DNA of 64,000 bases from Sipunculus nudus (lineage: Eukaryota; Annelida; Sipuncula; Golfingiida; Sipunculidae), in the NCBI GenBank assembly GCA_026874595.1, contig CM049317.1, positions 27,961,401-28,025,400 of the forward strand, read 5' to 3'. The translations under genes and the position numbers were made by a program. Positions 1-11,378 of this stretch are shown here, piece after piece. The stretch's first letter is position 1, and each line of letters opens with the position of its first letter. Below the pieces are notes generated by a model. It did no database searches and was not told the DNA's origin. It saw nothing but the letters and a program-made list of their open reading frames with translations.

Positions 1-30
1 CTGGTTTTCTTCATTTTTACCATAAATATT

Positions 31-1075
31 CCTCTATAGTTCCTATGTACATGCCAGATATGAAGTCAGTATTATATAATTTAAAAAAGTTATGGGCCCA
101 AACATAATGGACTTTGTAAAAAAATCAGGAAGATATTTGGTCACTTAAGACCAAAAGTGTTAAAGGTAGGGACTTTTTTCCAGTAATACAACTTTAATTA
201 ATCAAAATTTAATTGTATACCAAAAATTAGATCAAAATCTGTTAATTTTTTTTTAAATATTGGCAAAAATATAAAATTGGTACCTTAAATTTTGCCCAAC
301 TTTGGCCATGGCACGTTTTTTTCCTGTAAGTACTGTGGATTTTAATTTTCACACCATGTATACATAAGGATTTAATCTGTTAAAATCTGAAATTTGAAAA
401 TAAAAGCTGCAAAATTAGGCTAGTTATTGAATTTTTTTGGAGGCTCTTGTTGTATTCCCTTACATTGTCAAGCAGTCCACTTTGATGACTGTAGGTCATT
501 CAGTGCACATCTCTATGCTCCCCAGGCTGTTCACATAATTTTAGATGTCCCCAAAATCTCCTACCATATCGAAAATTGGGTCATTAGGACTTTGTTCCTT
601 CGAGATATTAAGGAAAAAAACTCTGTTTTCCATAAAAAAAAGCCATTGTTACACTTCAAGACTGCCTAATATCAAAACCACTGATCTGTTTTTGATCGTA
701 TTTGGTTCACATTCTTTTATACATTTTCTATGAACATACCAAAAATTAGGTCAGTATTGGGTATTATTTTGAAGTAATGGGCCAAAACATAATGCAATTT
801 TTTTTAAAAACTCAGGAAATATATTTACTCACCTAACATGAGAATTGCTGAACCTAGAGACTTTTTTTCAGGAATATAACTTTATTTAATCAAGATTCAA
901 TTGTTTACCCAAAATTAGATCTGAATTTTGCAAAATTTTCAAGTTATTAGCATAAATAAAAATCAATACCTTAAATTTTGTCCAACTTTGACACTGTTGA
1001 TTTAATTTTCCCAGCATATATGCATAAGGATTTATTCTTTTAAAATCTGAACTTTCAAAAGAAATTGATTGGAAT
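31..1075. repeat. Diverged direct repeats, two main copies
   Basis: About 385 bases at 31-420 recur in diverged form at 705-1075. Shared landmarks, in the same order, are a 'tacatgcc/acatacca' start, a 'gggcc(c)aaacataatg' block, a 'gactttttt' block, an 'aattagatc' block, 'taccttaaattttg(c/t)ccaactttg' and a 'cataaggattta' end. A partial third copy is near 2158-2262. The 284 bases between the two copies hold nothing I recognise. ORFs here are short, AT-driven and not conserved between copies, so I read this as old non-coding repeat DNA. Confidence 0.65.
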
Positions 1076-2614
1076 GAATAGCTTTTATTCATGTTTTCGA
1101 ACACCGTGTCAAGTGTTGTTTACATCTAGCCCACCTAGTAGTACAGCCTTCACTTGCATTATGTAACCCACCCCAGGCAGCTTACCTTGGCCCAGCTTGG
1201 CCACTACTAGCAGGCTTCCCCTCTGCCCTGCACTCATCCCCCCAGCTGGTGCATAAACTAGATGAATGTTATTATTTTTCTGTATTTTATTTTATTCTTG
1301 GACATGCTACATTTTAGATTTTGTATTGAACCACCAGGGTTACAATGATTAAAGTGTACATTTAATTGTGTCCACAAAGTGGCGTATTGCTGTGAAAGTG
1401 TGGGTGTTCATGAGATAAGTAATTCCTTACTTCAGAAGAGTAAAAACTTCACCAGGTGTGAAATTGACTATTAATTCCAGTAATTAATTAAAAGTTGGAT
1501 AGTAATAAGCACAATGATATTGTTTGTCCCTCATTCAACCAACAGTGTGTATAGTTTATTTGAACAGATGTTTTATTTTATCAAATTTACTTTTATTTTA
1601 TTTTGGTGAATAAAATTAAGCATGTCCTGAAAACTCGAATGTGCAAAACTTTTTAATAGTGATTCAAGGAATATTCTTGTAGATGCCATTTAAAAAAACC
1701 TGTAAATAAAAAAATGATTCAGATAAAAACTTCTTAATGGAAAAAGTGGATCTGCTTAAAAAAATAGGATTATATATAAACTTAAATGCATTATTCTCTT
1801 GAAAGTGAAATAAAGGTATTAGTCCATTCTGTCCACTTGCCTGTCCATCTGTAAATTTTTGTATGCAACACAGTATCTCAAAACTTTTACTGTTTTTCTT
1901 CATGACAGTCTTGTATAGGTTTGCAATCATATATTTAGAACTTTAATATAACCAAGTAGGAGGGCCCCTTTCCTCTTAGCTTTTCATATTCTTATATAAA
2001 TGAAAAACATTACAATAGAATATTTCTACATCCACCTTCGTGCTGCCCTCACTTTTCCCTTCTCCGAACCCCATCCCAAAGTTAGCCTCAGTAAGCAAGA
2101 ACAAGATGAATCAGATATATTCATACTTTAATATTTTGTATAACTATTCGTCCATAGGTACCTATGTACATGCCAGAAATTATGTCAATATTGTGTAATA
2201 TGTAGACATAGTGGGCATCACAATAATGTACCTTGTCAAGACTAAAGAGATATTGTGTCATACAGTCACATATTCATAAATCACTTCATCAGCATAGTTA
2301 ATCATAACATCATATCTGTCAAATTGAACGCTTGCAGACTACCATACACTTTATATCCTTCAACAAATAGCCTTATCATCATTCTACTACTGCTTATTAC
2401 TGCTGTCATTGCTTTCATATTTGCTCAAATATATCACAATTTTCAACCCCTCCTAAATAAATAAAAAATTAACCACTTTATTTAACTCTATTAATCCATC
2501 AGTCAGGTAATTTCATTTATCATTTACTCACATATTACATTACATTTCTTTATAATAGCCCAACATGTACATGATATTCATAAGCTTTATCGACTTGATA
2601 TAGTATCACAGTGG
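1076..2614. other. AT-rich DNA, no gene seen
   Basis: No exon with convincing splice sites, RNA gene or complete ORF is visible. The only structure is the partial third copy of the left-edge repeat at about 2158-2262 ('acctatgtacatgccagaaatta'). Confidence 0.5.
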
Positions 2615-2680
2615 AGAAATATTTATAGTCCAATCATGATCAGCTGAGCGCCGTGACCCATGGGTCCCTTGTTTTTTTTT
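2615..2680 (+). repeat. Terminus-like repeat motif (GAGCxCxGTGACC)
   Basis: The string 'cagctgagcgccgtgaccca' resembles 'agctgagctccgtgact' at about 10630, 'agctgagccccgtgact' at about 39535 and 'gcgagctcagtgaccca' at about 31550. Recurrence at several unrelated places suggests the end of a dispersed repeat family. The full element is not delimited here. Confidence 0.35.
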
Positions 2681-2727
2681 GCAAAATATTAGTTGTAGCA
2701 AATTTTATACAAGGCAGTATGCTTTTA

Positions 2728-2921
2728 TTTCTCAGCAGCCACATCAATTTTATCGGAAATTGATGTTCCTTCTTTTCTCTGCTTACCAATCAATCTCTAT
2801 AGCTCTCTTTCCGGGAATGGCTACAGAGAATTAAAGTGGGTATTCTTTATGTGTGCAACTTCATCGATAAACTTCACCGGTTCCATTTCTCCTGGAATCG
2901 GCTTATGTCGGGTTTAACAAC
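2728..2921 (-). pseudogene. Degraded ORF remnant, unrecognised
   Basis: On the minus strand one frame reads protein-like for about 60 codons (for example PVKFIDEVAHIKN, then GKQRKEGTSISDKIDVAAEK) but is broken by two in-frame TAG codons and ends at TAA. There is no start codon context, partner exon or recognised domain. It may be an exon or transposon fragment, or chance. Confidence 0.15.
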
Positions 2922-3007
2922 TCACCAGGCTTTAGTTTGGCATTATGTTGCATTCTCCCTTTTCTCCTCACCATGAAGTACCTGGTTTTTGTCAAAACCA
3001 ACCAAGT

Positions 3008-3022
3008 CCCCCCCCCCCCCCC
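3008..3022. repeat. Poly-C run (15 C)
   Basis: Uninterrupted C homopolymer, unusual in this AT-rich setting and prone to length error in sequencing and assembly. Confidence 0.9.
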
Positions 3023-3155
3023 ACTTGTCAGTGTTAAATAGATCTTTGAGTGTTTAAATATTTATTGTATTTATAGCTTACTGCATAGTGTAAATTGTTA
3101 TTACAATTTAGTTATGGAATTGCTACACATGAATTCCTAGTCTGTTTGATTCCGT

Positions 3156-3159
<4 letters not shown>

Positions 3160-3208
<49 letters not shown>
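3160..3208. repeat. (AT)n microsatellite
   Basis: About 24 perfect AT dinucleotides with no interruption. Confidence 0.95.
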
Positions 3209-3212
<4 letters not shown>

Positions 3213-3469
3213 TTTAATATCTATGCTTTTATTCAGCTGGTAAGTGTTCTAAAGTGGGCCCTGTATTGTCACCCCAGCAAAAATACACAGATAATCAGAT
3301 ATTCTTGTGTACACTTAAAAGAAATTGAAACGTAAAATAAATCTCAACAACAAGGGTAATTCTACTTAAGATTAGTGTATTTCAGTATATTCCAAAATAG
3401 ACTGTTTCATCTAGTTACATATAAGCTATAATAATAAGAAAACTAAAGTATTTCAGGGTAACCCAAAGT

Positions 3470-3695
3470 GAACTGGTTCATGTGTGGATATCTCAATGTG
3501 AACCAATGTACATTCAAATATCCCAATGTCAACTAGTTGAGATTGGTATAAAAGACTATTCCAATCTCAACCGTATAGATGGAAATTCCCATCTCAGCTC
3601 TAAGATAGCCAGTTGAGATGGGAATTTCTATCTCAACAAGTTGCAATGGAATTCCCTTCTCAGTTAGTGGAGTTCCGAACTCAACTAGGTTCCCA
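3470..3695. repeat. Array of short palindromic motifs
   Basis: The motif GTTGAGATNGGAATT and its complement alternate through about 220 bases. A perfect 11-base inverted pair is GTTGAGATTGG at 3536-3546 and CCAATCTCAAC at 3561-3571, with a 14-base loop. Further pairs follow, such as 'gatggaaattcccatctc' and 'gttgagatgggaatttctat'. Units recur roughly every 35 bases, so it is a minisatellite whose units can each form a hairpin. Confidence 0.65.
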
Positions 3696-3882
3696 TCTGC
3701 ACTTACGCTCTTTACAAAGCGCTTTACCTATTGGCCTACTACCAATAACGTAAGCACTGTTTTTATTACCTTGTATCCTTAATTGCTACGGCAGCGGGGA
3801 GCACTGTATTTTTGTAAAATCAGATGAAACCTTGTGCTGGAAGACACAGCCAAGCGAGGAATACACGGCGCCAATTTATTTC

Positions 3883-4023
3883 ATTTCGTTTGGAGTGACA
3901 GCTCATCGCCCCGGAAACCGTCGGGACAGGCCAAAAGCCCAGAAAGAATGGCCCCAGACGTGGTTTGCTTAGGGCCTTGGGCACATAGGATGCCCGGCCG
4001 GTGAGCTGTAATTCAAACGAAAC
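3883..4023. repeat. Imperfect foldback hairpin, GC-rich
   Basis: The left arm at 3883-3914 (core 'ttcgtttggagtgacagctc') pairs with the reverse complement of the right arm at 3994-4023 (core 'gagctgtaattcaaacgaaa'). Arms are about 30 bases with a few mismatches and the loop is about 80 bases. Base composition is clearly richer in G+C than the neighbours. It could be a small MITE-like foldback or a hairpin RNA precursor; no target duplication could be assigned. Confidence 0.45.
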
Positions 4024-4951
4024 GTAACAACAAAGGCTGCGTGCCCACCTCGCTGGCTGCTTTCAGTTCTGCAGACAACATATACATGGCTACGCTAACG
4101 CAGTCATTATGTCATAATGGATTCGGTCGATGATGCGAGAATGCAGAGGGAGCAATTTAAATTCGAACATAAATTGTCATCAAGCGGTACTTGAAGCGCA
4201 GCTATGGGCGGAGCAAGGATGCCTGTCGAGTGTTTGTTTATTGTCACCTTGTTGGCTGCTTGTAACATCATACGCACGTTTTTTTTTTTTCAGCGGACAA
4301 CGAACCGCTATCTAGTGTCTAAATTTATCATAAACGGTCAAAGCAGGCAGCGTAAAAATCAGTTGCTTATTTAAAAGGGCAAGATTTCCGCTGCCTCGGG
4401 GGCTTAATCTGCACTGTGACATTTACAGCCATTGCATCAGCAGAATGGTTTATATACAGGCTGCAAATGATTAATATACCCATCAAGAGATTTCTTTCTA
4501 AATTAGTGCTATAATTTATAGTGTTAGAATGAAAATGAATTCTAAGCGCCTTTTTTTAAGTTAGCGGTAGAATTTTCCATTTATGTATCTTTGTTTTAAA
4601 ATAGTGCTGGAAATATAGAAAATAAGGCCAGTTTGAGGAAAATGATAAACTTCTTATGCTGAAGTCCTAGGAAGAATCATTATTACCATTACTAGCTTAC
4701 CCGTTGGGGTTCTTCCTGGCTGATTTGTTTAGGGACTCCTACGTGGGTCCCAGTAGTAGGAATTACAATCTATAGAAACAGGTTTCTGCTTTTTCAACGG
4801 TATTACCTATGTTATAATCAAGTGCAAATGCTATGAAAATTACAGGGACCTAATCTGAACAACATAACCTAACATATAAAAGGCACTTTGTAAAGAGCAT
4901 AAAAATTTCATAAAATTTTACAAAAAAAGTCATAAAATCATAAAAAAAATC
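4024..4951. other. No gene seen
   Basis: There is a weak direct repeat of 'tggctgctt' contexts near 4050 and 4252, a T run at 4279-4290, and AT-rich filler. No exon or RNA gene is supported. Confidence 0.45.
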
Positions 4952-5337
4952 TCAAAAGTGAGTAGGAGCACAAGTATCTTTTTTTTCAGTTTGGACCGTT
5001 GTGATCAAACTTGCAGACAGTTTTCCTGTATATGGCATATCTAACTTTCTCTGATTGGGTGCAGGCGTACCAGTATCTGTCTCAATATTAGGTGTTTTGA
5101 CCAAACTTACAGATGGTTCACTTGTTGATGGTTCATCTGAACCTGAAGCTATTGGTATCTTTGATTCAGGTTGGCCAGTGGTGCCAGACTCTTAACGTCT
5201 GGGTACATACAACTCAAGAACCTTACTTACAGTCTTCTCAAAATGTAACTGTCCTTTATGATAGTGGGTTTTCTCACTCTTCCCAGATTGTTCTTAACAG
5301 CAACCGAAACCCTGCTTGCTGGCAAAAGTTTCGAATT
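4952..5337 (-). pseudogene. Frameshifted Ser/Thr/Pro-rich ORF remnant
   Basis: On the minus strand, 5337 down to 5227 reads as a basic peptide (contains NNLGRVRKPTIIKDSYI). After a frame change, 5191 down to 4952 reads about 79 codons rich in S, T, P and E (contains ASGSDEPSTSEPSVSLVKTP) and ends in TGA. The low-complexity acidic stretch beside a basic one resembles the C-terminal tails of some retroelement polyproteins, but no catalytic motif is present, so the identity is open. Nothing nearby supports an active gene. Confidence 0.25.
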
Positions 5338-5593
5338 TGGGGTACACTGCCATTCACCATGCAATTTTTCTGTTACACATTTTTTGCTAAACAGTATGTC
5401 TTAAATCTACAATGATGTACAAATCTTCAGTATAAACTTCAAACAAAAACAGGCCTATTTATATTAACTATCATCAAAACTTATTGTGAGAATTATTCAA
5501 TATCACGGTTAACCATTTGCCTTCATGCCTGTAATGGGATGCTAGCCCCATGTGTAGGTGTATTTGATTAATGGTATAATGAATATTTCTTTG

Positions 5594-5596
<3 letters not shown>

Positions 5597-5646
<50 letters not shown>
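5597..5646. repeat. (AT)n microsatellite
   Basis: About 25 uninterrupted TA/AT repeats. Confidence 0.95.
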
Positions 5647-5648
<2 letters not shown>

Positions 5649-6349
5649 CACATTTTGAATTATTGACTTAAATGGGTAAGAAAGACGTTATTTCCTGTGA
5701 AAAGGGCATATTTTTGCAGGACTGCAGTAATTCAAAAGCAACACTGAGCATTATAGGATTCTTATTTTCTGGGATCTACTGATTCATTACAGATTCTACA
5801 CATTTTGTTTTTATACATTCCTCCTTTCACAAACTGAGCCCAAATAATTTTTAAGTTTCCTGCCCAGTAAGATTTAACAGCCCTCTGCTTAATATTACAA
5901 GGTTTCGCTACAAAAAGTGGAGAGCAAACATAAAACACCATAAAATATTGATCTTCCATCAGCACCCACATATACACCTTGTAATAATAAATATTCAATG
6001 AAACTGCCATGTGTATGTAATAAAGGTTTGGAAGTTTCCCCTTGCTGCAGAAAGTACGCAGTCTACCTGATCAACTTGATGAGATGCAGCCTCACACTTC
6101 GGAACCGTATTGAGTATCTCTAAAAAATCAGTTGTTACTATTAAATTTGATATAATTATAATGCATCACTCCCTGCGTGCTTTTAATACTTCCAAAAAAT
6201 TCGCTCGGGGATGGCGCCAACATAGCATTATGCTTCACCCTAGCAGGCATTTATGTCTTAAGGAAATTGGAAGTGGTTGGATTGGAAATGTAAGCAGTCA
6301 TATCTTTTACAAATACAATTGTTATTTATTTGTGTTGCCTGTGACAGTG

Positions 6350-7250
6350 ACAGAGAGGACAGCGGTACTGTGACCAGGTCGAGAAGTAAGAATACCACTC
6401 AGCCTTGTTTAGTTAGGGATGCAGAGGGAGCTCTGAGTGTCAGTGTACAGAGCTCATATAGTCACAGCGCCAGACCTAATGTTACCGGCAGGCCTACTCA
6501 GTCAAAGAACTCTGCTTCCATCAATCCAGCTCAGGCTACTTTACTGTCAGAAAGCCATGAACAGGTACCTTTCATGTCCTCTCAGTTAATTGGAGCCAGT
6601 CAAAATGAAATATTTGATGATACAGATGTTGGTATGTGTGGTCAGTCTTACTCATCTGACACGAACATCAGTGACCAATTGACAGGGATTACAAAACGCT
6701 TACAGGACACTGAGAAACTTCTCACAGATATTCAGAAAAGACTATATAAAGTTGAAACAGAAAACAAAAAAAAAATAAAGATAAATGTGAGACACTTGAA
6801 AATCAGTCACGTCGTGAGAACGTAATTATACATGGTGTTCCTGAAAGTAAAAACCGAGAATCCTGGCAGGAGTGTGAGGAAAAGATCCGAGGTGTGTTGA
6901 AGGACAAACTGGAGCACGAGTGCGATAGTGACCAAGATTTGGGTATTGAGAGAGCCCATAGACTACCAGTCAGAAACAGAAATGGGAAACCAAGACCTGT
7001 TATTGTCAAATTCACAAGATATAAAGACAAAAAAAACGTATTATCACAGGCAAGAGAGAAATTGAGAGACAGTTATATCAAGATTACAAATTACTTTAGT
7101 GATCAAGTAAGAGAGGCACGGCGCAATTTGGTCCCTCATATGATTAAAGCCTGAGAAGACAATTTAGAATCCTATCTTTCTTTTGATAAACTGTGTATTG
7201 ATGGGACTTGGTTCAAATGGGATTTTGATACTCAAAGTAAAGTAACATAG
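6350..7250 (+). pseudogene. LINE ORF1 (coiled coil + RRM-like RNA-binding), frameshifted
   Basis: ORF1 proteins of L1-type elements bind element RNA and act as nucleic acid chaperones. Here a Ser/Thr-rich N-terminus is followed by a heptad-rich segment at about 6676-6770 (contains TKRLQDTEKLLTDIQKRL). After a frameshift at the A-run near 6764-6775 comes the hallmark ENQSRRENVIIHGVPES at about 6800-6850, then the C-terminal domain with ERAHRLP and PRPVIVKFTRYKDK at about 6950-7030. An in-frame TGA at about 7152 and a final TAG at 7248 follow. Frameshift and stop make it a pseudogene; the domain call is firm from the motifs. Confidence 0.8.
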
Positions 7251-7524
7251 GGAAGAGCCGATAGAAATAAATAGGGATTAGGCCAAGGTCCAAAATCTTA
7301 TACACATGAAAATGAGAACATGATAAACCATATGTTTATTTCCTTTTCAGATGCAGAGCATTCAAGTAACAGGTTTAGTCCAACCGATGGATTAACAGCA
7401 CCTTGTCTCCAGGATACTAACATTCACTCAGCTTTTGCACAACATATGGAGGTAAGCACAGATCAAATAACTAACACTTGCACAGATACTAATGACAATA
7501 CAGATAATGTGATTTTATATCCTG

Positions 7525-8265
7525 GAATGTAGGAGGTCTGAAATCTAAGCTTTTCTCAACAGATTTTAAACAGCTGTTAATAGATTGTCATGTTTTGTGT
7601 ATTGTGGAAACCTGGGCTAGTAACTCTGATGCCTTTGTAATCTTTTATACTGACTTTAATTGCTTTGGAACTGCAAGGGAAAACATGAAACGGGGAGGTG
7701 TATTATTGTGTATAAGAAAAACTTTTAATTTTAAAATTATTGCGGTTCACAGGTTTATTGATATGCTGCTTTGCTATTAGATGGAGAGGCTTTAAACTCA
7801 GATAAAAATGTAATGATAATATGTGCATATGTTGCTCCAGAAAATTCACCCTTGTACAACAGTATGGAAGAAATTGATGGTATACTTAGATTAGAAAATA
7901 TACTATTTCAAATGGTATCAAAATATGGGGAATTAAATTTTATCCTTATGGGAGATTTTAATGCAAGAATAGGCAATATGCATGATTTTATTGACAATGA
8001 TGAAGTAGAGTTTGTTGGTGGTTGTGATGGCTATCCTATAGATAACTTCAACATGATTAGAAATTCAAAAGATAGTAAAGTAAATAAATTTGGTTATTCT
8101 CTACAACAACTCTGCTGTACTTTTAATGTACATATTGTCAATGGCAGGCTTTCACCTGACTTAACAGGGGAATACACATGTGTCACACACTCAGCTCTTA
8201 TCTTTTTCTTGCATCATTTTCAGTGTTAACAATAGATCTGTCTGACCATTTTCCAATAAGATGTA
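7525..8265 (+). pseudogene. LINE ORF2 endonuclease domain (EEP), broken
   Basis: This is an apurinic-like endonuclease that would nick target DNA. Visible motifs in order are a 'WNVGGLKSK' start at about 7527, VETWASNSD at about 7600, MGDFNAR at about 7947 (metal-binding N of GDxN) and LSDHFPI at about 8240, the SDHxP box. Frame changes near 7770 and 8180 break it. The linker to the RT continues to about 8880 with further stops. Confidence 0.8.
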
Positions 8266-8877
8266 CTCTTCATTATACTGTAAAATCATCTGAAAAGAAA
8301 ACCTCCATGAAGTCATTACAATGGAGAAAATACATTGTGAAATCGAAGGAACCTGAAGAGTTGGCTAGTTTACTTGATCAGGAATATTGTAAAAAAACTT
8401 TTTCAAGAGTTTAACACATTTACTGATTATGATATTGAAAAAGTCCTTCATTGTTTATATACAGTGATACATACTGTCTCTATAGAAAATAAAAATGATT
8501 ACTATCCTACAAGCCAGCCTGATTGGTGGGACCAGGAATGCAGCTGTGCTAAATCAGTAACAAACAAGGCATTAAATAAATACAGAAGTACAGGTAGCAC
8601 TCAGGATCTGATATTATATTAAAATGAAAAGAAGAGATTCAGATATTTGTGTGATCAGAAAAAAGAACATAAAGCAGCAGGAGAAAGTAATGAAGGTATT
8701 TAATGTTAAAGGAAACCATGAACTTTGGAAAAACCTTCAAAAATTTAAACGGAAAGCTAAAATATCCAATATAGATGCTAGACAATGGTTTGAGTACTTT
8801 AATGGACTACTTAATGGTAACAAGACTGATATTGACAAAGATTTTAAGAGTATGGTAAAAAGGTATACCGAAAATAT

Positions 8878-9654
8878 AATGAAAATGCAGGTGGTGTTCT
8901 TAACACTGATATTAGTGTTAATGAAATCCAACAAGCTGTGCAACAGATGAAAAAAGGTAAAGCTCCTGGTCCTGATGGAATTCCACTAGAAATAATAGTA
9001 TATATCTTAAAATACATTTTACCTTCTTTGCAGTCATTGTATAATAACATATTACACACAGGTTCTTTTCCAGAGAAGTGGTGCAAAGCAATAATTCTAC
9101 CATTACACAAAAAAGGTAATGTAAATGATCCTGGAAACTATAGGGGAATATCATCATTAAGCATTTTGGGTAAACTTTTCAAGAAAATTCTTCACACCAG
9201 GCTATGGAAATATGCAGATGCTTCTGACTTATCACCAGAAGCACAAGCAGGGTATAGGAAAAACTACAGTACCATAGATAATGCATTTGTTTTACAGGCT
9301 TTAGCATAGAAATATCTGACAAAAACAAAAGGTAGATTTTATTGTTTATATATAGATTTTTCTAAAGCTTTTGATTCTGTACAACATGACATCTTGTGGT
9401 TTATATTGTTAAAATCAGGGATAAATGGTAAAATTCTTAGAGTTTTAAAATCAATGTATTCCAAAATGAAGTCTTGTGTAAAAAATGACTCTGGAATAAC
9501 GGATTACTCTAATTGTGCAGTTGGTACCAGACAGGGGTGTGTACTCAGTCCATTGTTATTTTCTCTTTTTATTAATGAATTTTATAGCATGTTATCAATA
9601 TCAAATCAAGATTATCTAAACCAAGTAGTTGTTGAAGATGTAATCCTGATGTAA
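8878..9654 (+). pseudogene. LINE ORF2 reverse transcriptase, truncated at motif C
   Basis: Conserved RT blocks are KGKAPGPDGIP at about 8950, NYRGISSLSILGKLFKKIL at about 9135, motif A LYIDFSKAFDSVQHDIL at about 9343, and motif B GTRQGCVLSPLLFSLFINEF at about 9523. A TAG at about 9307 splits the ORF. The last codons read VVVEDVILM before TAA; this aligns with the usual A-D-D-[VI]-[IVL]-L motif C, so the first catalytic Asp appears as Glu. No element sequence follows. Confidence 0.8.
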
Positions 9655-10360
9655 CAAGTGTTGTTTCATTCCCCACTGTGACTTGATATGGATGTAATAA
9701 CATGACTTGCTCAGAAAAACGTCAAAAGAGGACATGCACGGGCAATAATGCAATCTATGATATAAGTTCCCGAAGGTATGATTCCCTTTACACCCTGAAC
9801 ACATCGCGTGACCTCCTATTGACCTGCCACTCAAACGCTGTGAGAAATTCTTCTTCAGGATTTCTTCAGGTTTAGCAAGGTGCCAAACACCCAGTCAGTT
9901 TGCGCTGGATAAAGTAAAAACCGCAGAAAACCTGCATAACTGGTAGAAGAAATTTGATTGGCGTAGCGTGTAAATAAACATGGCTGGGCCCGTGGCAAGC
10001 TCGTGTAGCACGGCATGAGAGGAAATATGCAGAAAGTAGAGGATAACTGACATCAGGCCACACCAGCAAGTCAGTATAGAGACTGTGTTGAAAGTTGGCG
10101 ATTGCATCGTCTGTATTCCAACGGGGGTGGAAAACGTTTATGCTACCAAGCGCTTTCCACCTCAGTGCAAAGTGACCGGTACCTCGACGAATTCCAATTG
10201 TGCTGGTGATACCTGCAATGTGATTGGTTAAATATTTCGCAAGGGGATTCCACAGAGACAGCACCACCTGGTGGCCAAACCTGAACGGCAACCGCGGTTT
10301 GTTGCAGCGGGTAGTGTAGCAAATAGTTGAGCATAACGTATACGCTGCTTATGGAGCGTA
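9655..10360. other. Spacer between LINE and duplicated block; no gene supported
   Basis: This holds a moderately GC-rich stretch (about 9960-10300). A 139-codon minus-strand ORF at 9872-10291 overlaps other open frames, has no recognised domain and no splice context, so I treat it as chance or part of an unidentified repeat. Confidence 0.4.
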
Positions 10361-11152
10361 AGTCTCAATATATAAAAATTGTCACTGAGAGGAAAGAAAA
10401 TGCAGACGGTTCACCCACTTTTCATAAACTGAGGAGAGACTAAATGCATTGATCTAAGCCAAAGACTGTCCATGTTGTGAGCAGCAATTACAGTTACATA
10501 GCTTAAACACTGATACCTTTACAAAAAGTTGATCATAAGAGGTTCCTGCATCTTTCGTACAGTCCATAAAAATGCACCATCACTACGAAAGCTAGGATTT
10601 TGTACAAATATTCTCATAATCAGCATTTTCAGCTGAGCTCCGTGACTCAAAGGTTTAAATTAAGTAGCGTACAAATGCACAGATCCTTGCTGAGGAGAAT
10701 GCTGCTTACCGCTTAGTGAGCAGTGAAGTCCAATCAGTAGATTTTAACCAAGGTTATCTTCGAGTACCCAATATTACATCTGGTCTGAACGAAACATCCA
10801 AACTGATGGCTTTATGTCATTATCCCATACCGAGGTCATGCGCTGTTAATCCTTATACATTAATACCTAGATAAACTTTACTGACATTGGAACATTTATT
10901 ATGTTTGTTAATTATTATTGGCATATGGTAGGATAACTTCTTTTAAGTAGACAATGCTCATCAGTTTTATCTTCCTCTCTTAAATAATCCTAGATAATAC
11001 CGTGAAGATAAATGCTCTATAATGCGCAAACATCCAATAACCGCCGTTGAAACCAACCAGTAATGTTTCTGATAATAACTGTGTATTCATATCCATTCCG
11101 TAACTAAGGCATTTACATACGACAATAGATATTCTGTTCAGATACGATTTAA

Positions 11153-11158
11153 TATAAA
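11153..11158 (+). promoter_or_regulatory. Candidate TATA box, copy A
   Basis: TATAAAG lies exactly 150 bases upstream of the ATG in all three copies (11153, 40058, 62400) while surrounding bases vary. No transcription start is known, and a possible acceptor ('tgtttttacag', ending 11249) hints that a 5' non-coding exon could exist instead. Confidence 0.35.
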
Positions 11159-11302
11159 GCCAAAAATTGGTTTCATATATCCTGATAGTTTGTGTAAGCT
11201 GGAAGCAGAAAGGGAAACATTGTGATTATTTAATCAGTTGTTTTTACAGTCTACTCCGGTATCACTTGTCCATTAACAACAACATATCACTTGCAGTTCA
11301 CC

Positions 11303-11378
11303 ATGGGCTCCCTTCCCTGCAGGTTCTGTATTATAGTCGTTATGCCAATGCTTCAAGTGTTTACACAGAACGTTACCG
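11303..11378 (+). CDS. Copy A exon 1: signal peptide
   Basis: Encodes a short polar start, a hydrophobic core (CIIVVMPMLQVF) and a likely cleavage region before TQNVT. It ends one base into a codon at a strong donor (g/gtaagt). The equivalent exon in copies B and C starts MDS instead of MGS and has S for F at residue 20. Confidence 0.8.

Larger units (their letters stand above)
6350..9654 (+). mobile_element. Decayed non-LTR retrotransposon (LINE) with L1-type ORF1
   Basis: Three modules follow in order on the plus strand: an ORF1 of coiled coil plus RNA-binding type, an APE-type endonuclease, and a reverse transcriptase. All are broken by frameshifts and stops, so the element cannot move itself. 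It ends abruptly at RT motif C, with no 3' UTR or A-tail, which is unusual because LINE insertions normally lose the 5' end. Its reading frames differ from those of the LINE near 34.6 and 57.4 kb, so it is a separate family. Confidence 0.85.

Noticed and set aside
3160-5646. AT microsatellites as replication or attachment sites
   Set aside because: Simple dinucleotide repeats with no associated structure or gene.
9872-10291. 139-codon minus-strand ORF
   Set aside because: Overlaps other open frames on the same strand, no domain, no splice or start context, next to decayed LINE; treated as chance or repeat-derived.
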